The notes beneath the pieces are model-generated. The model was not told the origin of the DNA. It saw only the letters and a list, made by a program, of their open reading frames with translations, and searched no databases. A stretch of DNA of 9,534 bases from Clostridia bacterium (GTDB lineage: Bacteria; Bacillota; Clostridia; Christensenellales; Aristaeellaceae): contig JAFZLE010000007.1 in assembly GCA_017551645.1 (NCBI GenBank), forward strand, positions 1 through 9,534, given 5' to 3'. Positions within the stretch are counted from its first letter, which is position 1, and the number at the start of each line of letters is the position of its first letter. Of the stretch, positions 5,371 to 9,534 are shown piece by piece. A program made the position numbers and the translations under genes.

Positions 5371-6108
5371 TCATTTCCCGTTCATGCCGTTATAGGCGAC
5401 TGTCGCGGCATCGGGATCGGTGTTGCACCAGAGGCGGTAAAACTCCGCGTGCTCCAGCAGCCTGCTTTCCAGCGCCGAAACCGTGAAGCGGTTCTTCGGG
5501 TCGTCCGACACGTAGCAGTGGCTGATCAGCAGCGCGTAGGCATCGGCTTTGCCCATGGGCGCGATCCGGTTCTCACTGCCCCGCGCCAGGTCAACTATGG
5601 CCTTGAGCGGAGCGGAAGCGGCGCGGCTTAAATGGTGTTTGCCGTCCCAGGGAGTGCCGTACGCCCTTGCCCCGTCCTCGAATACCCGTATCAGGGGCTT
5701 GTCGTCGTTGATCATCCACACCCTGTCGCCGAAGGCTTCCCGCCACAGGCGGGCATGGGTGCTTTTACCGGTGCCGCTGGCGGCGGTGAATACATATGCC
5801 TGCCCATCCATGCACAGCGCCGAGCCGTGCATCTGCAGCACTCCGTACCCGGCCAGCCCCACGGCCAGCTGCGTGTATATGGAGCTGTTCTCCAGGAAGG
5901 GCTTGCCCCGGGGCTGCGGTGAAAATCCCCGTTTTGCGTCCCGTTTCACAAAGGCGGCCCATTCCGCTTCCAGGTCCGCGTCGGTGGGACTGATGGTGAA
6001 CAGCGGCGGCGAGTCGGTAAGGTAATCCCTGAAAAAGTCCCGGTTTTCCGTGTACCGGCATACTATCCTGAGCGAGACGCCCGCGAGCTCGACGCAAAAG
6101 TCCTCCAC
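5371..6108 (-). CDS. HPr-kinase-like protein (HprK C-terminal domain homologue) of the RiPP operon
   Basis: A 245-residue protein with the P-loop of the HPr kinase/phosphorylase C-terminal domain: Walker A at AASGTGKST (109-117), preceded by LQMHGSALCMDGQAYVF (91-107, the family's conserved His-Gly-Ser segment) and followed by INDDKPLI (133-140) and GTPWDGKHHLS (151-161). It lacks the HprK N-terminal domain, and HPr is an unlikely substrate. Homologues of this short type occur in RiPP clusters and, in paeninodin-like lasso pathways, phosphorylate a serine of the precursor. Here candidate targets would be Ser21, Ser25 or Thr31, which all three precursors share. The start is GTG at 6108 with AAGGAGA 5 nt upstream. 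It is the first gene of the RiPP operon, after the AT-rich promoter region. Confidence 0.85.
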   Translation of the reverse strand: MEDFCVELAGVSLRIVCRYTENRDFFRDYLTDSPPLFTISPTDADLEAEWAAFVKRDAKRGFSPQPRGKPFLENSSIYTQLAVGLAGYGVLQMHGSALCMDGQAYVFTAASGTGKSTHARLWREAFGDRVWMINDDKPLIRVFEDGARAYGTPWDGKHHLSRAASAPLKAIVDLARGSENRIAPMGKADAYALLISHCYVSDDPKNRFTVSALESRLLEHAEFYRLWCNTDPDAATVAYNGMNGK

Positions 6109-6113
6109 TTATC

Positions 6114-6120
6114 TCTCCTT
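6114..6120 (-). promoter_or_regulatory. Ribosome binding site deciding the kinase GTG start
   Basis: The minus strand reads AAGGAGA, 5 nt before the GTG at 6108. It supports initiation at this GTG and marks the kinase as the first gene of the operon. Confidence 0.65.
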
Positions 6121-6188
6121 CGGCGGGGCTTTCGCGCTTGGCCGTCCCCTGCGGCGTCCGGAAACACCGAACCCATATATACATTGTA

Positions 6189-6244
6189 ATGTTATCAGCC
6201 GGGACCCGGAAATGCAATTAACTTTCCCGTAAATAATGTTTCAA
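6189..6244 (-). promoter_or_regulatory. Probable promoter region of the RiPP operon
   Basis: The DNA from about 6165 to 6260 is markedly AT-rich between GC-rich flanks, directly downstream of the terminator of the sugar operon and upstream of the kinase gene. Two weak pairs are visible on the minus strand: TTGAAA (6239-6244) with TTAATT (6216-6221), and TTGCAT (6212-6217) with TAACAT (6189-6194), each with 17-nt spacing. In the second, the spacer holds the interrupted palindrome CCGGGACCCGG (6199-6209), which could be an operator. A promoter here is likely from context, but its exact position is uncertain. Confidence 0.4.
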
Positions 6245-6293
6245 TAGTATTACAAATGCGGAGGCGCAGGCGGGGCAGCGCCCGGCGCGCGCA

Positions 6294-6321
6294 TATAAAA
6301 ATGGCGGCGCACCGCGCCGCC
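6294..6321 (-). terminator. Intrinsic terminator of the transketolase-transaldolase-cupin operon
   Basis: On the minus strand GGCGGCGC (6314-6321) and GCGCCGCC (6303-6310) form a perfect 8-bp GC stem with a 3-nt loop, followed by ATTTTTATAT. It starts 16 bases after the stop of the cupin gene. This cleanly separates the sugar operon from the RiPP operon. Confidence 0.85.
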
Positions 6322-6336
6322 GCCGTCACCGGCCTC

Positions 6337-6693
6337 TTACTCCGCTATATATTCCGGCCTCATCGGAGCGAAAAACTCTATGAACTCCATGTCCTCCAGC
6401 GCCTCGGTGGAGTGATATTCGTTGGAATCCCACACGTAGCCGCCGCCCGCCTCGATAACGCCTTCCTCGTACACGTTCATATTCTCGTCCGCCAGCTGGT
6501 ACTTGAGCCTGCCGCTTATCACGTAGCCGTTCTGCACCGCAAGATGCTTGTGCAGGGGCAGTACGCAGCCCTTTTTCATTTTGAAGTGGCAGAGCATGGT
6601 GTCGTCGTTGTAGGACAGGTTGGTCTTCACCAGGCCGGGCCTCAGCTCGACCCTGTTGCGGTCCGCCAGGTTGGTTATCTTGTTATTTGCCAT
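6337..6693 (-). CDS. Small single-domain cupin protein
   Basis: A 118-residue cupin. Motif 1 is visible as G42...LPLHKHLAVQNGYVISG (45-61): His48 and His50 are metal ligands, while the usual Glu is replaced by Gln54. Motif 2 is GGGYVWDSNEYH (83-94) with His94. The protein is a single double-stranded beta-helix without a DNA-binding or other domain. It starts inside the end of the transaldolase gene (11-bp overlap) behind AAAGGAG, so it is co-translated with the sugar enzymes. Stand-alone cupins in sugar operons are often isomerases, epimerases or ligand binders; nothing here decides which. It is the last gene before the terminator. Confidence 0.8.
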   Translation of the reverse strand: MANNKITNLADRNRVELRPGLVKTNLSYNDDTMLCHFKMKKGCVLPLHKHLAVQNGYVISGRLKYQLADENMNVYEEGVIEAGGGYVWDSNEYHSTEALEDMEFIEFFAPMRPEYIAE

Positions 6694-7711
6694 AATCCTC
6701 GATCTCCTTTATAAGCTTTTTCCAGCCGTCCTCGAACTGGCCGCGGAACAGCCTTACGGGCGGGAAGTCGGCGTATTCGCAGGGCTTTAACCCGTCCGGC
6801 AGGTACGCTTTTTCGAAGGTGGGTACCTGCATCAGCGCATCCAGCAGTTCCTTCGGGGTGGGCGCGTCCATTCGCTCTATAACAGGGGTGTCTCCCTCTA
6901 TCAGCGCGTCGGCGGTGCCCTTCCAGTTGATGGTGATGTCGCACTCGCCGCCCACGAACTCGGTAAAGTGGTGCAGTCCCCGCGCGCCGCCGCCCAGCAG
7001 CCGCCCGGGCAGGCCGTTTTCCCGCATCACGCGGTACTCTTCCCGCATCAGGGTGCAGCCCGCGCGGAAGATGACGTCCCTGTCCGCGTCTATCTCCCCC
7101 GCCGCCAGCTGGTTTTTGAGGCAGTCGTCGAATATGCCCGCGATGCAGGTGATGTACACAGGCGCGCCGCCGCCGCTTTGCCGGTACGCCTCGCAGGCGG
7201 ACAGGCACTGGGCGACGGACATTATCTCCGTGGCGATAACGGGCACGTTTCTGCCCGCCAGGTACTTTATCGCCTCGAGCCCCGCTTCGGTGGTGGGGAT
7301 CTTGGCTATAAAGTTCTTGCCCAGGGAAAGGTCCTTAAGCGCCTCGTTGATTATATTGGCGGGGTCATCCTCCTTAAAGGGGTCGCCCTGCAGGGACACG
7401 AAGCCGTTCACGCCCCCCGCCGCCTCGTACACGGGCAGGAACTTGTCCATAAGCAGCTTTACGCTCTTTCTCTGGGCGTAGGCGGCTATGTCCGAAGCGT
7501 CGGAGTACATCCTGCGGCCCTCGCCTATCAGCGAAAGCACGATGTCCCGCATCTCGGGATTTGCCAGCATCTTGCCGCAGTAAGTGGGGTTTGTGGTGCA
7601 GCTGACCGCCCCCGCGGCGATGGCCTTGTTAGTCTCGCTCAAAGTGGGATTGTTGATCCACATGCGGGTGGGCGTGTACTGCGTTACCCGCTTGAAATAG
7701 CCTTCGCTCAT
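6683..7711 (-). CDS. Transaldolase-family protein, divergent
   Basis: A 342-residue TIM-barrel protein of the transaldolase family, which transfers a dihydroxyacetone unit between sugar phosphates through a lysine Schiff base. The Schiff-base lysine is Lys137 in NFIAKIPTTEAGLEAI (133-148), and the family's TTNPT is at 39-43. Two features differ from ordinary transaldolases by eye: the early catalytic Asp appears to be Asn (WINNPT, 18-23), and the Glu of the barrel strand VSLQGDP (105-111) is Gln108, as in fructose-6-phosphate-aldolase-like members. The start is the ATG at 7711, overlapping the transketolase C-subunit stop by 4 bp; the open frame extends 43 codons upstream but only inside that gene. 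Its substrate is uncertain. Confidence 0.82.
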   Translation of the reverse strand: MSEGYFKRVTQYTPTRMWINNPTLSETNKAIAAGAVSCTTNPTYCGKMLANPEMRDIVLSLIGEGRRMYSDASDIAAYAQRKSVKLLMDKFLPVYEAAGGVNGFVSLQGDPFKEDDPANIINEALKDLSLGKNFIAKIPTTEAGLEAIKYLAGRNVPVIATEIMSVAQCLSACEAYRQSGGGAPVYITCIAGIFDDCLKNQLAAGEIDADRDVIFRAGCTLMREEYRVMRENGLPGRLLGGGARGLHHFTEFVGGECDITINWKGTADALIEGDTPVIERMDAPTPKELLDALMQVPTFEKAYLPDGLKPCEYADFPPVRLFRGQFEDGWKKLIKEIEDYGK

Positions 7712-8598
7712 GCTTTCACCGCCTTTATAACGTCCCCGGCCGCGATGCCGTATTTGACTTTCAGTTCCTGCGCCGTACCGCTTTCGGGATAGATGTCCTG
7801 AAGCCCCAGGCGCGTGACTTTCCGGCCGGCTATCTCGCACACCGCGCTGCCCAGGCCGCCGAATATGTTGTGGTCCTCGATGGTTATGACTTTGCCGGCC
7901 TTTTCTATATAAGGCATAAGCGCCTTTTCGTCCAGGGGCTTTATAACGTTTACGCCCAGCACGGTAGTGTTTATGCCCTCCGCTTTAAGGTCATCCGCAG
8001 CCTCCGCGGCGTCCGCGAGAGGCGCGCCGCAGCCGATTATCAGGGCATCCGAACCGTATTCCCGCTTGACGAAGCCGCCGCCCACCACCGGGTCGCGCCC
8101 GCTGCCTATGCGGCAGTACACGGGGCCGTCGGTCTCGTAGGCTTTGAACACCATCTGCTTGGTGTCCTCCGCGTCGTAAGGCGCCAGCACCGTAAAGCCG
8201 GGCACCGCGCGCATTATGCCCACGTCCTCGAAGAACTGGTGGGTCACGCCTTCCCTTTCCCCTGAGCACATGCCCGCGTTGGCGCCGAAGAACTTTACGT
8301 TAAGGTGCGGATATGCCACGAACGTGCGCATCTGCTCCACGGCGCGCATGGTCAGAAAGCCCGCGTAGGCGCACACGAATGGCTTCATTCCGGCGGAAGC
8401 CAGCCCCGCCGCGATCATTACCGCGCTGCCCTCGGCGATGCCGCACTCCACGATGCGGTCGGGATATCGTTTTTGCAGGCCCGCGGCGCGGAACACCGCC
8501 ACCGAGTCGGCGGAGACCATGACCACCCTGTCGTCCTTTTCGATAAGCTCGGTCAGCGCCTCCACGAAAGCCGTGCGGGTGGACGATAACTCAGCCAT
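7708..8598 (-). CDS. Transketolase C-terminal subunit
   Basis: A 296-residue protein equal to the pyrimidine-binding and C-terminal domains of transketolase. Characteristic segments are VECGIAEGSAVMIAAGLA (50-67), with the Glu that activates thiamine diphosphate, and VCAYAGFLTMRAVEQMR (74-90). GVTHQFFEDVGIMRAVPG (116-133) and the C-terminal IEDHNIFGGLGSAVCEI follow. It must pair with the N-terminal subunit encoded just upstream to make an active enzyme that moves two-carbon ketol units. The ATG lies 8 bp inside the end of that gene, behind GGAGGCG. Split transketolases are common in anaerobic bacteria, and some are specialised (for example for apulose 4-phosphate or sulfosugars), so a non-canonical substrate is possible. 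Confidence 0.9.
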   Translation of the reverse strand: MAELSSTRTAFVEALTELIEKDDRVVMVSADSVAVFRAAGLQKRYPDRIVECGIAEGSAVMIAAGLASAGMKPFVCAYAGFLTMRAVEQMRTFVAYPHLNVKFFGANAGMCSGEREGVTHQFFEDVGIMRAVPGFTVLAPYDAEDTKQMVFKAYETDGPVYCRIGSGRDPVVGGGFVKREYGSDALIIGCGAPLADAAEAADDLKAEGINTTVLGVNVIKPLDEKALMPYIEKAGKVITIEDHNIFGGLGSAVCEIAGRKVTRLGLQDIYPESGTAQELKVKYGIAAGDVIKAVKA

Positions 8599-9409
8599 TT
8601 ATCATCGCCTCCAGTTCCTTTACCGCGGTAAGATACTGTTCGTCATTGGGCGTGCCCTTGTGCCAGGCATTGTTGTGCTCCATGTAGCTCACGCCCTTGC
8701 CCTTGACGGTATGCGCCACCACGCACAGGGGCCTGCCGGGATGGGAGGAGGTCAGGGCGTCCATTATCTGCTTTACGTCATGGCCGTCCACTTCCTTGAC
8801 CTCGAAGCCAAAGGCAGCGAACTTGCCGGGGATGTTGACTACGCCGCCCACGCTTTCCACGCTGCCGCCGGACTGCATGCCGTTGTTGTCCACTATCAGG
8901 ATAAGGTTGTTCAGCTTGTACTTGGCCGCGGTCTGGGCGGCTTCCCAGTTGATGCCTTCGCCCAGTTCCCCGTCGCCGGTGAGCACGTAGGTCCTGTACG
9001 TTTTGTTCTGCAGTTTCGCCGCCAGCGCCATGCCCGTTGCCGCCGCCAGGCCGTTGCCCAGGCTGCCGCTGGTCATGTCCACGCCGGGGGTCTTTTTCAT
9101 GTCCGGATGCCCCTGCAGCACGCTGTCTATATGCCTTAATGTGGGGTACAGGTCCCTGGAAAAGTAGCCCTTCCGCCCCAGCGCCGCGTACATGGCGGGG
9201 CAGGCGTGGCCCTTGGAAAGCACGAAGCGGTCCCTGTCCTCCCAGTGCGGGTTCTTGGGATCCACGTTCATCACCCCGAAGTACAGGCACGCCACTATGT
9301 CCGCGCAGGACAGCGAGGGCGCGGGATGCCCGTCCTTGGAACGGTAGATCATCTCGATTATGTCGCGGCGCAGCACGTTGCCCATGCGGGCCAGTTCAGT
9401 GCAGTTCAT
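8591..9409 (-). CDS. Transketolase N-terminal (thiamine diphosphate-binding) subunit
   Basis: A 272-residue protein covering the first domain of transketolase. The thiamine diphosphate-magnesium motif begins at GDGELGEG and ends with the two Asn of LILIVDNNG. Other landmarks are the N-terminal SKDGHPAPSLSCADI, then DRFVLSKGHACPAMYAALG and DMTSGSLGNGLAAATGMALA, which contain conserved substrate- and cofactor-binding His and Gly residues. The ATG overlaps the stop of the upstream gene by 4 bp (ATGA) behind AAAGG. With the C-terminal subunit next to it, it forms a two-part transketolase of the pentose-phosphate type. Confidence 0.92.
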   Translation of the reverse strand: MNCTELARMGNVLRRDIIEMIYRSKDGHPAPSLSCADIVACLYFGVMNVDPKNPHWEDRDRFVLSKGHACPAMYAALGRKGYFSRDLYPTLRHIDSVLQGHPDMKKTPGVDMTSGSLGNGLAAATGMALAAKLQNKTYRTYVLTGDGELGEGINWEAAQTAAKYKLNNLILIVDNNGMQSGGSVESVGGVVNIPGKFAAFGFEVKEVDGHDVKQIMDALTSSHPGRPLCVVAHTVKGKGVSYMEHNNAWHKGTPNDEQYLTAVKELEAMING

Positions 9410-9534
9410 TTACCTTTCACCGCCTTGTATACCGCTTTGGCGCCGTTTGAGGGGCTCTCGAATACGGTAAGCCCCGTTGCCGCGGCCACCTCTTCCGCGT
9501 TGTCCGCCATGGAGCCCTGGGCCAGCACCAGGCA
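9406..9534 (-). CDS. C-terminal end of a probable Asp/Glu racemase-family protein (partial)
   Basis: The last 42 codons of a gene entering from the right edge. The residues CLVLAQGSMADNAEEVA followed by TGLTVFESPSNGAKAV fit the C-terminus of the aspartate/glutamate/hydantoin racemase superfamily, where a LAQxSMA motif is common near the end. Its TGA overlaps the start of the transketolase N-subunit by 4 bp, so it is part of the same operon. With so little sequence the reaction cannot be named, and the assignment rests mainly on that one motif. Confidence 0.55.
   Translation of the reverse strand, partial: CLVLAQGSMADNAEEVAAATGLTVFESPSNGAKAVYKAVKGK

Noticed and set aside
4730..5395. Plus-strand open frame with internal repeats over the precursor block
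   Set aside because: Its repeats (NAAGAGGQ and similar) are simply the reverse complement of the three precursor genes, which have ribosome binding sites, matching lengths and stops on the minus strand.
1512..6108. Lasso peptide cluster
   Set aside because: The kinase, nucleotidyltransferase and PqqD-like genes fit, but there is no asparagine-synthetase-like cyclase or transglutaminase-like B protein, and a radical SAM/SPASM enzyme is present instead.
7712..7840. 43-codon N-terminal extension of the transaldolase
   Set aside because: It lies wholly inside the transketolase C-subunit gene in another frame and has no family similarity; the ATG at 7711 gives the usual coupled 4-bp overlap.

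Overview
The window looks like part of a G+C-rich Bacillota (Clostridia-type, probably gut) chromosome. The evidence is strong AGGAGG-type ribosome binding sites, some GTG starts, stem-plus-T-tract terminators and protein families typical of anaerobic Clostridia. Every gene I can support lies on the minus strand, so transcription runs from high to low coordinates; the plus strand carries only shadow frames.

Layout in transcription order. (1) 9534-6337: an overlapping sugar-phosphate operon with the C-terminus of a probable Asp/Glu-racemase-family protein, a split transketolase (N then C subunit), a divergent transaldolase and a small cupin. It closes with a clear intrinsic terminator at 6294-6321. 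(2) About 6260-6109: an AT-rich promoter region. (3) 6108-1512: a compact RiPP (ribosomally made, post-translationally modified peptide) operon. It holds an HPr-kinase-like protein, three tandem short precursor peptides (47, 48 and 49 aa, absent from any long-ORF list), a radical SAM/SPASM maturase, a stand-alone PqqD-like leader-binding protein, a small S26-type Ser/His peptidase homologue and an NTP_transf_5-type nucleotidyltransferase. (4) 1398-370: an intracellular GH43 glycoside hydrolase followed by an intrinsic terminator (292-340). (5) 291-1: AT-rich intergenic DNA leading to the first 12 codons of a gene with a hydrophobic, signal-peptide-like N-terminus.

Inferred working of the RiPP operon: PqqD holds the conserved precursor leader, the radical SAM enzyme crosslinks or otherwise alters the Cys-containing core, the S26-like protein is the candidate leader protease, and the kinase and nucleotidyltransferase are candidates for phosphorylating and then further decorating the peptide. 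A kinase plus nucleotidyltransferase pair is known from paeninodin-type lasso peptide clusters, but here there is no lasso cyclase and a radical SAM enzyme takes its place. No exporter is encoded in the window. The RiPP block sits between two carbohydrate-use blocks (pentose-phosphate enzymes on one side, GH43 and a putative secreted protein on the other).
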